Part shown: positions 46,666 through 59,200 of the stretch, one piece after another
How the letters are laid out: the number at the start of each line of letters is the position of its first letter
Position numbering within the stretch: the first letter of the stretch is position 1
DNA from: Narthecium ossifragum
Lineage: Eukaryota > Streptophyta > Magnoliopsida > Dioscoreales > Nartheciaceae
Reading direction: 5' to 3'
Assembly: GCA_963920575.1 (NCBI GenBank)
Contig: OY986973.1
Span: 7,823,601 to 7,887,600, forward strand
DNA: 64,000 bases
Translations under genes and position numbers: made by a program
The notes under the pieces: model-generated
The model's input: only the letters and a program-made list of their open reading frames with translations
Told to the model about the DNA's origin: nothing
Database searches by the model: none

Positions 46666-47796
46666 GCAAGTAAAGTAAAGCAGGAAAAATTAACTACTTA
46701 CTTCCATTAAAATAATAACTGATGGATTACAGCTTCAAGGAAGACAACTGCTAGGAAAAATCCTAGAAATATAAACTAGTACAATAGCTAAGGAAACAGT
46801 AGTAGAAAAGTTTTGGTTGCAGTCGGGGCCCTTTCTTCTTCAGTCTTCAAAGTTTTTATACTTCGGACTGCCGCCTCCACGTGGCAATCGCTAGCCATTG
46901 CCCATGGCCAACGATCGTGGGTCAGATCCCGCTGCCATCTTGACACGTAGCCGACTACGGATAACTGTTCAGCTATTTTCTGGCTCCACTTCCTACACTT
47001 CCGCTTTTGGGGACTGGTTAGGTAGATCATGGGATTATGGTTCAAGTGTCATTGTGACAGTGCCTCGACTTCAAGGTTCACAATTCTCGAACCAGAGTTC
47101 CTTGTGGTGCTTCGACCTCTAGGTTGTCTAGTGTCTCAGCCTAGAATGCCTCGACCACGAGATTACTTAGTGCCTCGACCTCGAGTGCCTTGACCTCGAG
47201 ATTGTTTAATGCCTTGACCTCGAGGTTGTCTGGTCTCAAGATTGATTTCATATTGGTGATCCGTCTTCGAGGTCATCTAGTTTTGAGATTAATATCCACG
47301 TGGAGTGCCTTGCCCTCGGGGTTGCTTAGCCCGGGTTTGGGTTATAAAGGACAACTCGAAACCTCGAGTATTGCACCGTTGGATTGTATCGCAATATATG
47401 CAAAGTTGGCATGAAGATGGGTTTTGATCCTCGAGTATTACATCCTACCCCATTGACCGATGTTTCCTTGCTCGTGTGGTCTTGTACGCGATGATTCCAC
47501 TAGCCTTATTGCTGATTCGTCCATCTGTCGTGCCTGTACGGTGCTGCAAGGATCATGATTTTGGATCACTAGATCATTGCCACGTGTTTGAATCGATGAT
47601 GGATACATGCCGGTCAGTGCTTGAGTATTTTCCTCGGTAACAAAGGCCAATGATTGACAAGTTTTCATTTAAGGATGGAATTGGAGAACAATCATCGACA
47701 AATAACTTGGAATCTACCCTAATGCTATATAGTCCTCTTCATTAGAGTTCACATCCTCTTAAGGTTCTCTAAATCATCGACAACGGCAAGGAAACC
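46666..47796. other. Unclassified repeat-like DNA with a second minisatellite
   Basis: From about 47060 to 47340 a gcctcgacctcgaggttgt unit is imperfectly repeated, roughly ten times. A tatata-type box and leader-like sequence near 47725-47760 could be the promoter part of an unrecognised LTR. No gene seen. Confidence 0.5.
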
Positions 47797-48007
47797 GTGA
47801 GGACCCGTTCCTCCGACCCGGCTCGACCGCGTCGGTCGAGAGGCGATCGCTTTTGGTCTGTTTTCGCGTCGGGCGCAATCAGTGGATCGCCTTGTCTTTC
47901 TACGACCCTAGGGCAATTTGGTCAAATCGAGCCATGTCGGTTGGTTTCGCACACGCGTAGCGTACACACGGGCATGTGATGATGTATGTGCTTGATTAGA
48001 CCATTAG

Positions 48008-49436
48008 GGCTGCGTTTGGTTGCGGGATAGACTATCCCGGGATTAGAGGGGATAGGGATTAGTAACCCGGGATAAGTTATGGGATAAAATTTATCCCACC
48101 TTGGTGTTTGGTTGAAAAAATAGGGATAAGGAGGTAATGATTACTTGGAATTGGTGAGGTGGAAAGTAATAAATGAATAATATTGGATGAAAAAGGTGGA
48201 ATATGAATAGGGATTGGTGAGGTGGAAAGTAAATTAATAATATTGGTACTTTAATTAATAATATGATAATGCATAAATATTTACCTTGGCTTTAATAAAT
48301 TACTTAATAATATGATAATACATATTATATTAATTAAAATATAATATGACCACCCCACTCGTCTTTTTCGACGCCTCCTCTGCTAATCCCTCTCATATCA
48401 ACACCCAATTATTTATCACCCCACCGTGGCCTTCGGCGACGAACACGTGACCTCCACTTACATTAATATAATATGTTTTTATTCTTATTATAAATATAAT
48501 AATTAATTTATATTATTAATTTATACATATCAATGAGCTACCTTATCTATTATTAATTTATCTTATTAATTTAATTTATATTAATTTATATCATTAATTT
48601 ATACACATCAATGAGCTACCTTTTATATTATTAATTTATACATATCAATGAGCTACCTTTTCTATTATTAATTTAATTTATATTAATTTATATCATTAAT
48701 TTATATACATCAATGAGCTACCTTTTCTATTATTAATTTATCTTATTAATTTAATTTATATTAATTTATATCATTAATTTATACACATCAATGAGCTACC
48801 TTTTATATTATTAATTTATATTATATTAATTTATACACATCAATGAGCTACCTTTTATATTATTAATTTATACATATCAATGAGCTACCTTTTCTATTAT
48901 TAATTTAATTTATATCATTAATTTATATACGTCAATGAGCTACCTTTTCTATTATTAATTTATCTTATTAATTTAATTTATATTAATTTATATCATTAAT
49001 TTATACACATCAATGAGCTACCTTTTATATTATTAATTTATACACATCAATGATCTACCTTTTCTATGATTAATTTATACATATCAATGAGCTACCTTTT
49101 CTAATTAATTTATATTACATTAATTTATACACATCAATGAACTTACTTTTCTATTATTAATTTATATTAGTAATTTAATTTTGGATTGGTGAGGTGTAAA
49201 GTAAATTAATAATATTGGATGAAAAAGGTAGGATAAGGATAGGGATTGATGAGGTGGAAAGTAGATGGGGTAGGTGGCAAGGGGGTTTTTGCATAAAACC
49301 CCCTCTAATCCTGGGATTAGGAATCCCAGGATAAATCTTATCCCGAGTGGGGATAAAGCCCTGTTTGGGTGCTATCCCGGGATAAGGGCAGCCAATCCCG
49401 GGATTGGCTGCCCTTATCCCAGTACCAAACAGGGCC
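48008..49436. mobile_element. PIF/Harbinger-like element with an AT-rich minisatellite core, 1429 bp
   Basis: The ends are GGCTGCGTTTGG and, inverted, GGCCCTGTTTGG, with TAG at both flanks (48005-48007, 49437-49439). The subterminal DNA is rich in ATCCCGGGAT palindromes. No transposase frame. Confidence 0.7.
48520..49170. repeat. AT-rich minisatellite
   Basis: The phrase catcaatgagctacctttt, followed by ctattattaatttat-type DNA, recurs about ten times with variable length between copies. It lies inside the Harbinger-like element. Confidence 0.9.
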
Positions 49437-49767
49437 TAGGAGTACCCTAGATCGGAGGATCTGGGTCAGATCGTAAGTATCGGGAATTTGAGCTGTTAGG
49501 ATCAGATCTGGCCGGACGGACCTACTTGATGGTGACAGACGACCGGATAGACTGCGCTTCGGAGATCCCGCAGCAGTTCAAGAGTGTCCGAGTTTGTTTT
49601 TCCTTGGAGGTGTTTTCGTTGACGTGGGTGTTGGTGTCCTTAGGCTTAGCTTGAGTAGCTTGTAGCGTTGTTCTTGTTTGTGCAGGTAGGTCTAGTGTGC
49701 TTGTTTCTTTTCTTTGGCCCTACCCTTATCGAATTTCACGGACGAAATTCCTTTAAAGATGATAGGT

Positions 49768-52736
49768 TGTGAGGACCCATTCCTTCGACCGGGCTCGACC
49801 GCGTCGGTTGAGGGCCGATCGCTTTTGGTCTGTTTCCGTGTCGGACGCGATCATTGGATTGCCTTGCAGATCGCCTTACCTTTCTACGACCGGGGCAATT
49901 TGGCCAAATCACTCCCTGTCGGTTGGTTTTGCACATGCGTAGCGCACACACGGTCATGTGATGATGTATGTGCTTGATTAGATCGGGAATTTGAACGGTT
50001 GGGATAAGATCTGACCGATCAGACAGAACATCTTATCTTAAGCTAGCCATATAAAAACCCCTCCTTGACGGGTTTACCCCGCCCGATAGGGCACTGTTGG
50101 ATTCGAGAGAGAGAGCGCGAGAGAGGGCTGCGGCTCGATCGGGCGAGAGAGAGGAGAGATCCGCGACCAGAGAGAGAGGCGGCGGCGACCGGAGGAGAGG
50201 GCGAAGACGGCGGTGAGGCTTCCCTCTTCAACGGCGGAGAGCTTGGCGACGGCGACCGCAGCTGAAGCGGAGCGAGGCGGCGGCGAGATCGGAGACGACG
50301 ACCGCGGGTGAAGAAGACAAGGGAGGAAGTGATCTCGGTCTAGAAAGGTAAGGGATCTACCCTAATCCCAGATTAGGCTCTTAGGATGATCCGATGTATG
50401 CTAGAGTAGGGCTTTGATGCTCTGTTGCGCTCGTGGTTTCTCTGTGTTGTTCTTTCTCTTTCATAGCTTGCCGGTGCTTAGATCTATGAGTTAATGGTGA
50501 TTTTTTTGTTGAGTTTTGATTTCCCCTTTCACCGGTTTGTTGGATTTCGACGGGATTTTCCTCCTTCGTGCCTCTTTTGTTTCCCCTGTCCTTGGTTGGC
50601 CGGGTGCATGAGGTCCTCCTCCAACCTCTGCCCGACTGGCGTTTTGTGGTGGCTGGCTTGGTTTTTCCTGGTTATGGGTGTACTGCGACGAGATTCCCCT
50701 TCCTCTGTTTTCCTCCCTGTTCTTCCTCTTCTCGTTGCTGCCATTACTCGTATCCATGGATTAGTGGTGGTCTGATGGATCTCGATGCTAAGCTTGTGGT
50801 TTGTCGGATTTCTCTTTGGGTTTTCAAGGCTTTCCTCTCCCTGTTCTTGGGTTGCCGGAGGCTTGAGGAAATGCCTCAAAGCTTTTCTTGTTTCCCGTTT
50901 TGAATCTCCGGGTGTTTGGTTTGGGTTCTATCGGCTCTGTTTTCCGGGCTTCGTTGGTATTCTTGCTCTCCCCTGTGTCCTGTTGCTCTGTTTCCCCCTG
51001 GCTGCCTTGGATTGCTCGAGGCGGGCTTAGGACTGTTTGGATGCTGGAGGTTGATCCGTGGGTTCTTGATTTGTTTTGCTTCGGGGATTTCCTCCGCTTG
51101 GGTTAGAACTATACTTCCTTACCCGTAGATGTTGGGTGAAGCCCTGTTTTGGTTCGGGAAGTGTTTTCTGTTGCGGGTGTTTGTGAAGCGCATAGCTGCC
51201 GATTGATGTCCCTACGCTTCCCTGCCTTTCCTTTCTAGTGGTTTTCATGTCAGCCTTATCTTGGGAACTTAATTGAATACTTGACTGTTCCAAGTTCTGG
51301 ACTTCCGACCGATTGGGAGCCAGGCAAAGGACTACATTGCAACAAATTATGGAATTCCCTTTATAGCTATCAAATTGATTTTGTATGATTGGTTAGCTTA
51401 GGTGTAACCTCTCTATTTAATTCTATGTCAAGTGTTGTTATTGCCCATGTATTCTCTGTAAATTGCTATTCATTAGTGTTATCTGTTATTCCTCCAATCA
51501 ATTCTTATAACTTCATGTTAATAACTTTAGTTATGTATTATTATATCATGTTCAAGCCTAGGGCCGGCTGTATGCCCGTTCCTATTTTATTTGTGGGCTA
51601 ACTGAGGGGGTGATGACCCTCGAGAATGTATAGTGTAGTTATGCCTAGGGCCGGCGGTGTGCCCGTTTCTATATTATTTGTGGGTTAACCAAGGGAGTAA
51701 TGCCCTTGGGAATGTTTAGATTAAATGGGCCGAAGGTGTGCCCTGTGTGTGTTGAATGATGTTATTGCGTGGTTTGGAGGTATGAATGCTATGTGTGATG
51801 TATGTCTAATTCCTTAAGGCTATGCCCTATTCTATAGTTATGTTGTATCTTGTTGGACAATTGACTGATGATCTGGCATGTAGAGAAACCTAGTCCTAGT
51901 TGCTTGAATAGGCTCATGCATGTTGTATACATTAGAAGCATTAAGGCTAGTGCAGGCGATGGGCTCAATCGCCGATCCGAGGACTCGGGTAACTTGGGTC
52001 TAGCTCTAGGGTCGAGGAATGAGTAGAACGATTAGGGCGAGATTGTCTGGTCATGATAGTGTTGATTGAGGTTGCTATATAGCTATATTCTTCTAAATCG
52101 TGGTATTGAGGTGTAGAGGTCGTGTTGTTCTCTACGCCAATCACTAAGAGCAGTGGTTGTTATCTTGTTGAGAGGGTTGTAGAGGTGTAAGTGCATGGGA
52201 GATGCACTTGCCCCTGGTCCTTCCTTGAGCTGTAGAGGGGCGCTTGGTGATGCGTGACCCTGGTCCAGCCTTATTCCTTTTATGTCTTAGGCTTGGACAG
52301 AGATGACAATTGCAGTTTTCCCTTCTTCATTGAGTGTGCTATAGAGTAGAACCTTACTAGGCTTTATGCTCACCCTATCCGGGCTGCGTTTGCAGGTGCT
52401 TCTACTTTAGGTGCTACTTGAGGTCATTGGCAGACGCGAGGGCTTTACTTCAGTATTTGTGATTATTTTGATGTCATTTATTATTATGGGAATTATATCT
52501 CTTATTCTGAGGATGAATTGTATAACTTTGAATTTTACATTCATGTGAAAGGATGTTGCTCTAAATGTTTAAATTGGGTATTTAATAGTTTTATTAGTTG
52601 TGAAATTTACTTTCTGCCCTTAGGATCAATTGTTGAAACTTGTAGTAGATATATACTTGTTGCGCTTATTGACGATGTAAATAGGTTTAGGTGGCTCATG
52701 CCCCGATCTGGATGGGTTTTTTTGATCAGGGTGTGA
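49768..52736 (+). repeat. LTR copy 4 of the Tekay/Del-like family (3' LTR)
   Basis: Starts TGTGAGGACCC after the conserved pre-LTR segment and ends near cagggtgtga, about 2.97 kb. It has a catataaaaacccc promoter-like box at about 50048 and a GA-rich leader. The block tatccgggctgcgtttgcagg near 52375 matches copies 1 and 2. It lacks the palindrome arrays found in copies 1 and 2. Short frames in it are not supported as genes. Confidence 0.7.
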
Positions 52737-53451
52737 TTGAAACCGAGGTGATCAAGCTTCACTTCGAAGTCGCCGTGAACCCAAATGCGTGTAATTCTCT
52801 CTCAATCTCTTTTTCTTCCAACTTCATGAGTATTTCTTCCGTTCCTCGTGAATCATTATCTCATGATTAAGCTCAATCCTTCTCGTCATCCTTCCCTCGT
52901 ATTTCTTGATCTCTAGGCTTTCCATCAACCTTATAAAAGGCTAAAGGTTTATAAGTTTTCATCCAAGCGTGGAGATGCTTTTAAATCAAGGATGGAGAAT
53001 AAAGATGACCGGGTGAGGGGAATTTATATAAAGATGACTGGATCGGGTTTTTGTTATTTGTACTCGACCTTGCCCATTTGGACTTGTCCGATAGAGCCAT
53101 TGAGTGTTGTTTGGGTCATACTGTTGTCTTCGTACTTTCATTTAGGGCTTGTTTGGTTGAGTAAAGTGGGGCTTGAAGTTAGTTCGCATGAAGTCAGTTC
53201 AGCCAGTTGAGATGCTTGGTTGGCTGTGAAGTCGTTAAAGTGGATTGAAGTCGGTTAACTTCTGAACTCATTTTTTGCCTACGAGTTCAGATATTGACTT
53301 CGGGTAAAAAAGATCTGAAGTTGCTGAATTGACCCTCAGTTCAGCGTTTAATCCCCAGCCACTTCGCTATTCTATCCATCGCCACTTCCAAAACCCGATC
53401 ATCCTAGGGTTCTTCGCGAGAGACCCTTTCCTTTGTCGCCGCGATGAACCC
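52737..53451. other. Intergenic DNA with MITE fragments
   Basis: 53102-53141 matches one end of the long-TIR MITE at 61991-62214 (tgtttgggtcatactgttgt). The sequence after about 53144 (gggcttgtttggttgag) looks like a Harbinger-type end. No gene seen. Confidence 0.5.
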
Positions 53452-53690
53452 GATCTAGGGTTCTTTCTCCTCTCTGACCTCCCTCCGCCTTCTCTATGGT
53501 CACTTATGTTGGCTTTCGTCCTCCTCCTTCGAAGAAGATGGCCTCCTCCGCGATGACCCTGATATAGGGTTCCTTCTTCTCTCCGACCTCCCTCCTCCTT
53601 CCTCATGGACGTTGATGCTGGCTTTCGTCCTCCTCCGACGAAGATGGCCTCCTCCGTTCTGCGACGGCGATCTAGGGTTTTCTCCCGCGC
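53452..53690. repeat. Tandem duplication, period about 119 bp
   Basis: The segment gatctagggttctttctcct...gatggcctcctccg occurs at about 53452 and again, diverged, at about 53571. The frames it creates on either strand are Pro/Ser- or Arg-rich and doubtful. Confidence 0.7.
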
Positions 53691-53892
53691 TTGAAGCCGA
53701 CCCTTGGATCTTGACTAGTCCGGCCGATCTTGGGTCCAATCCCGCTGGAAGTGGCTGTGCTGCGAGCCTGAGCTGCGATATTGAGGAGCTTGTTGGCCGG
53801 TGGCATTTGATTCCCTTTGCCTTGTAGCAAAGCACCTGAATCCCCTAGCAAAGGTCTTCCTAACCTGATCCCCTCTGGATTTCATCTCGATA

Positions 53893-54345
53893 CTTGATTT
53901 CTTCGTTATGATCGCTGATTTGGTGATATTTGGTTGTAATGTTTGGGGTTTTGACTGGATTTGGAGTTTTTTTTTGTGCTCTATATGTCTGATCCCCTCT
54001 ACGTTGGCATGTATCTTGGGATTTCTTTGCTGCTCAATGTATAAGGTGGTTTATTTCATCTGGATACTTGATTTCTTCGTCTATGATCTTTGATTTGGTG
54101 GTGTTTGGTTGTAATGTTTGGGATTTCGATTGGATTTCGAGTTTTTTGGTACTCTTTGTGTACTTGATCATTTATGTTGGCATGTATCTTGGGATTTCTT
54201 CGCTGTTCAACGAATCTGATGGTTTATTTCATTCGGATTTGTGTTTTTGTTGCTCTATGATCTCTGATTTGGTGGTGTTTGGTTGAAATATTTGGGGTTT
54301 TCACTGGATTTGTCGATTTTTTGTGCACAACAAAGGGATAGTTTT
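53893..54345. repeat. Three tandem copies of a unit of about 170-175 bp
   Basis: The units start near 53893, 54068 and 54239. Each contains tgatttggtggtgtttggtt, then a tggatttcgag-type phrase. The first two also contain ggcatgtatcttgggatttct. Short frames repeat the same peptide and are by-products. Confidence 0.8.
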
Positions 54346-56285
54346 TGGTTGGCATGTATCTATGTACTTGATCTATGTTCGCATGTATTTGTGTACTTGA
54401 TCCTCTATCAGCAAAGGGATAGTTCTTGGTTATTATGTGATGGATTTGCTTGTTACTAGTTTTCGGTAGCAATGTGTTCCTGATCTATGTTGGCATATAT
54501 TTGTGTATCTTGGTTATTTATCTGATTTTCCTTCGTATTTTGCCTCAATTTTTGCTATGGCATATATGTCTGATCCCCTACTCTGAATAATTCGGCTTTG
54601 TTTGTAATGAGGCTGCCAATTATGTGTTCTTATGCATTGGGCTTTATCTGATCCCCTACTCTATGGTTTCTTCTGCCTGCTATGCCTTGTATTGGGGCTC
54701 TCTATGTCACGAGAGCTCCAATGTTATTGTACTTGTTGATTCAATGGAAGCTTAAACATCGTTATGCTAGAATTTAGATGCTCATGCTTGCTTTAGTTGA
54801 TCCCTTACTTAAAGCTTCGATTTAGTTGTTTTACATGCTCATGTTGGCATTAGCTGATCCCATATTTGAATTTATAATTTCATGTCCTGTTCTTTAGATA
54901 CTCATGTTGGTATAGGTTGTTTTACATGCTCATGATAGCGTTTTGCTGCTCATGTTGTCTGCATGCAAATAGATACCGATATAGATGTCTTATAGGGTTT
55001 TTAGTTAAAGTTTGACTTTTCTACTAGATGGTCAATGGTGACGACGAGCGGTTTGAGCGGATGAGGATGCTAGTTGTAGCCTATGTAGTCGTTGTTACGG
55101 TGGCGCGAAGCTACCTTGACTCACTTGATAACACATGTGTTATACCACGTGAGCAATGACTTTTGTTGCGGGAAGGGCATATGGATAGGATATTGAGTTG
55201 GTTTCTTGTTGATTGGCTGGCAGCTTGTATTAATTTCCAAATGCATGTTTATATTTGACTTATGATTTTCTAGGTTTATGTTTCATTAATGCTTGTTATG
55301 GGGAGGTGATGATGGGCTGTTGATTGGCTTCTTTTTGTTGGTTTTGTTTTATTGATGTTTATGAGATTTGGGGTCAGACATATAGAGCACAAAAAACAGA
55401 TGAAATAAATTAATATTTTATTATATTCTGATAATAATATTTTAGAATATAAGTTAATATTTTAGAATATAAGTTGAGTAATCCTTCTTTGCAGGTGAGT
55501 AATCCTTATTCCTTTCAATGCCATCCCGCTTGACTCTCGGTGGCATTCGTGCATCACCGTGACTCCCGGTGATTGTTCCGGCTAACGCCTAGCAATTCTC
55601 TCTCAAGTTTGAGAGGAGCCTAATCTCCTTCAGCAAAGAGCTTTCTTCTTGTTCTATTCCCTGAATTTAAGTAAAATAAGATTACAATTAAGATAAAGCT
55701 TGATACCCAGTTAGGATTTAATCTTTGTTGGTTATCGATAGCCTTATTTGAACAACAAGAGACCACGGATTGCACCTATGAAAAAGATTAAATTTTGCAA
55801 TTGCTATTCGCTCAGTTTGTTACATTATTTTTGTTTCGTTTATGTCAGATTATATCCAAATTGATGGAGCACTAGTGTGTTTAATTGGGTCTTTTGTCTT
55901 TAATCAACTTTGAACTACAGATAAAACACTGGAAAGCTGCTACTTTGTTTTTAGTATGGTTTGCATGGAAATCTGAGATCCACTGCTTAAAAAGCTCCGC
56001 TGCTTAAAAAGCTCTCCATGAAACAATTGTTCTTAGATGGGTGTTCGAGTAATCTAGTTTGTGACTTATACCTTCGTTGTTTCCTTGTCTTGAGATTTTA
56101 ATATCATGCCTTCAGTGTATGGCTGTCTATCATGAGTTTGTGCCACGCTTTATCTAATTTCTCATGCATGTCAGTGTATGCGTTCAGTGTTTGAGTAATC
56201 TAATTTATGTCAACTTATAAATTTATCTGCCCAGATCGTGCTTGTTTGTACGCATTTCTCCATTAGCAGTTGGGGGGATGATCCA
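54346..56285 (+). other. Upstream region of the F-box gene
   Basis: AT-rich, with recurring catgttggcat and ctgatcccctac phrases. It may contain promoter or 5' untranslated exons, but I cannot define them. No coding frame seen. Confidence 0.4.
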
Positions 56286-59200
56286 ATGGCAAAAAGAAAG
56301 AGATTGTTGAACTGTGAAAGTGCACAAGCACCAAAGGTATGCCCTCCAATTTCTGAATAGACCTAGTATGCATGACACTCAGTTTGTTGGTATGAATCTA
56401 TACTGATGATTTACGTTGCTTGCCAGGCCAATGGTCACATTGATGAACTTCCGGGTCACATCCTCTCGTCTATAGTTTCATGCTTGGAAATTAATAAGGC
56501 AATTAAGACGAGTGTTCTGTCCAGTAGATGGGGAGACTTGTGGAAGCATATTACGCATTTAAGGTTTGATAGCGACTGCATTTTTGGAAAGGAAACGTTC
56601 GAGATCTTCCGAGAATCCCCCATATGCGCAGAAGAGGATTTTTGGAGGAAGCATGCAAGGAAGTTTATACGATCAGTCAATAAAACATTGCGGTGTCATG
56701 TGGGTGTAGGAGTGGAGACAATTGAAGTTGAATTCCCTTTGGATAGCAAGTATACTAAAACAATTGATCAGTGGATTAGCTTCGCGCTTTCATCTGGCAC
56801 TAAAGAACTTTGCCTTATACTGGGTGCTTATCTTTTCTCCTATATAAGGCCCTACAGATTTCCTTTCAAACGTTTTACAAGGGGTAGAGGACACTCTCTG
56901 ACGTGTTTGTCTTTGCAGTATTGTCGTTTAGTGCCTCCTCCTTGCTTTGATGGTTTCAAGTCTCTTAAAGTGCTTGACCTTGATTATGTACATTTAACTG
57001 ATGAGGATTTGGAGAGTCTCGTTTCTTTTTGCACTGTGCTAGAGCGACTGAGTGTTAGCAATTGCCTCCAGTTGTGGCAGATAAAGATTTCCCACCCATG
57101 CCCCCAGTTGAAAACCTTGGATGTCTGTCGGTGTCGAAATATAGACAAGATAGATATTTCTGCTCTCAATCTGGAAAACTTTCAGTACTTGGGAGGAATG
57201 ATAAGCTTCAATTTCAAGAATCCGTCTCGATTAATAAAGGCACAGATATATTTTGACAAACAAAATAATCACGATTGGTCTTCTTTACTGAGGAAACTTC
57301 CATTTTATCTGCCTCAGCTGAAGAGCCTTTTTCTTTACATCCCCAGCCAACCAGAGGTTTGTTTAGGAATATAGTTCATGCTAATCTTTCCAATTACCTT
57401 GCTAACATCTTTTTCTTTTATAGGATGGATTTCTCTGCTCCAAGCTATTTAGTAATCTGAATGAGTTAACATTGGATTGTTCGACATCAGTTGATGACCA
57501 TCTTCTTTGGATGGTATCCCTTCTAAACGCAGCTCCTTTATTGAAATCACTGGATGTACAGGTCAGTTTTTCTCATTCTCCCTTTTCTCATAAATCAGTA
57601 GCAAAATTCTAATTTCTTTGGGACATTGTGCATTAGTTATATTACAGTTGCTTTTCATGGCTTTTTGATTAGATACAACTACGGTTGGTGAGAAGTTTAA
57701 ACAGTGTACATTACCTTAATGTTATCTAAGTATCTGATGTAGGACAACCTTCGAAAATCACCACCTGAAAAGTCATCCTCCGACCCTAGGAATCACCATC
57801 TAGGGGAGCCTTGGGCATCACCACTCGAAAGAGAAGAAGCTCTTCTTCAATTTTCATTCATTATAACTTGGCCCTAATGGGCATATAAATTCCTTATTTA
57901 TAGCATTCTCAAGAGGCTAATCATAATAGGAAATCTAAACAAATATCAACTCAAATCCTAACAAATCAAATCAAATAAGAAACCAATTCTAACGAATCAA
58001 CTCAAATAAGAAACAAATCCTGAGAAATCAAAGCAAATTTGAATTCCTTCTAGTTATGGAACTTGCTCTCACATTAGTATCTTTATGCACTTGCATCTAA
58101 GTTATGAGTTGTTCAAAAGGTCTAAACCTGCAACGTTTTTAGGTCGGAATTTGTGGGACTATGATGCGCTCTGGCTGCTTGATGTTTGCGAATATGTACC
58201 ACACACCCACATTGTGCATTTTTTGCGAATAAACCCCTCTATACATTTAGATTGCAAGTACCCCCTTGTAGTCAAATAACATCCCAAGTTCATTTACAGC
58301 AAGACAGTGGCCCTAGTTGTCTTAGCATAAAAAGTTTATTAGTCCTTGGATATTTTCTCAGGATTTGTGGCAAATAACCTCTCTTCGTATGGTCATGTTG
58401 TGAATATCCTCCCTTGTTAAGTGTGTTAATGTATAACCCTGTCCTTTTTCCATTTATTTGCAAAATACTCGTCTGCAACTTTGGTTACTGGTTTAAGTCT
58501 GTTTACAAAGTTGAGTTCTAGATATATTAAACTGATTGGAGCGTAAATGATGTTTGATACTGGTTTGGTCACTGAGCTTATGTAGGGTCGATTTCATGTC
58601 AATTTCGCCACAGTTGGACATATTAAAGTCAACATGTTTTACATAAAAACAACAGCTCAATTTATCTATATTGGGTTGTATCATGGTCCGCTCGAGCCTT
58701 TTAACTGAAAGCAACTGCTCGAGTTCTCTATATTTGTGTATATGACTTGAGTTGATTGAAAACCAGGTCATTGTCTTTCAATTTTAACCATGGATGGACC
58801 AGATGAGCCAACATGCCAAAAATTATTAGTTACTTGAGGGTAATTTGCAACATAAGCGAAGGCTGTATCCAAAAAGATATCTAAAAGGGTATTTTTCACA
58901 AAATGCTCATAGTCTGGGGAGCAGCTATTTTTAGCTAAGGATTTCCATACCGGCATGTGCGTGCCGGCCGGTATGTACCAAACCGGCAGCTGGCCGGGAT
59001 AAAAAACCCCCTTGAATCGGTATCGGGGGGGTGCCGGAGTTTTGCCGGGCGATACCTATGTATCGCCCGGTACTGACCCGATACGTACCGTACCGTCGTA
59101 GAGGGAAAGAGGGAAGAAACTGAGGAAGAGGGAGGAGAGAGAGAGAGGGGAGGAGAACACCGGAGGGAAGAAAGGGGAAGGATCAGAGAAGAAGGGAAAA

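Larger units (their letters stand above)
47797..49767 (+). mobile_element. Remnant of a Tekay/Del-like element (partial LTR copy 3 and 3' internal end)
   Basis: An LTR start (tgaggacccg at 47798) aligns with LTR copy 4 for about 200 bp, is interrupted by a Harbinger-like element, and resumes near 49440. At 49735-49755 the phrase cacggacgaaattcctttaa matches the conserved segment that precedes the polypurine tract in Tekay/Del elements. Most internal DNA is missing. Confidence 0.55.

Noticed and set aside
50043..51293. Several frames of 60-116 codons in LTR copy 4
   Set aside because: They lie on both strands of an LTR, overlap each other and have no conserved motif. LTR transcripts rarely code for protein.
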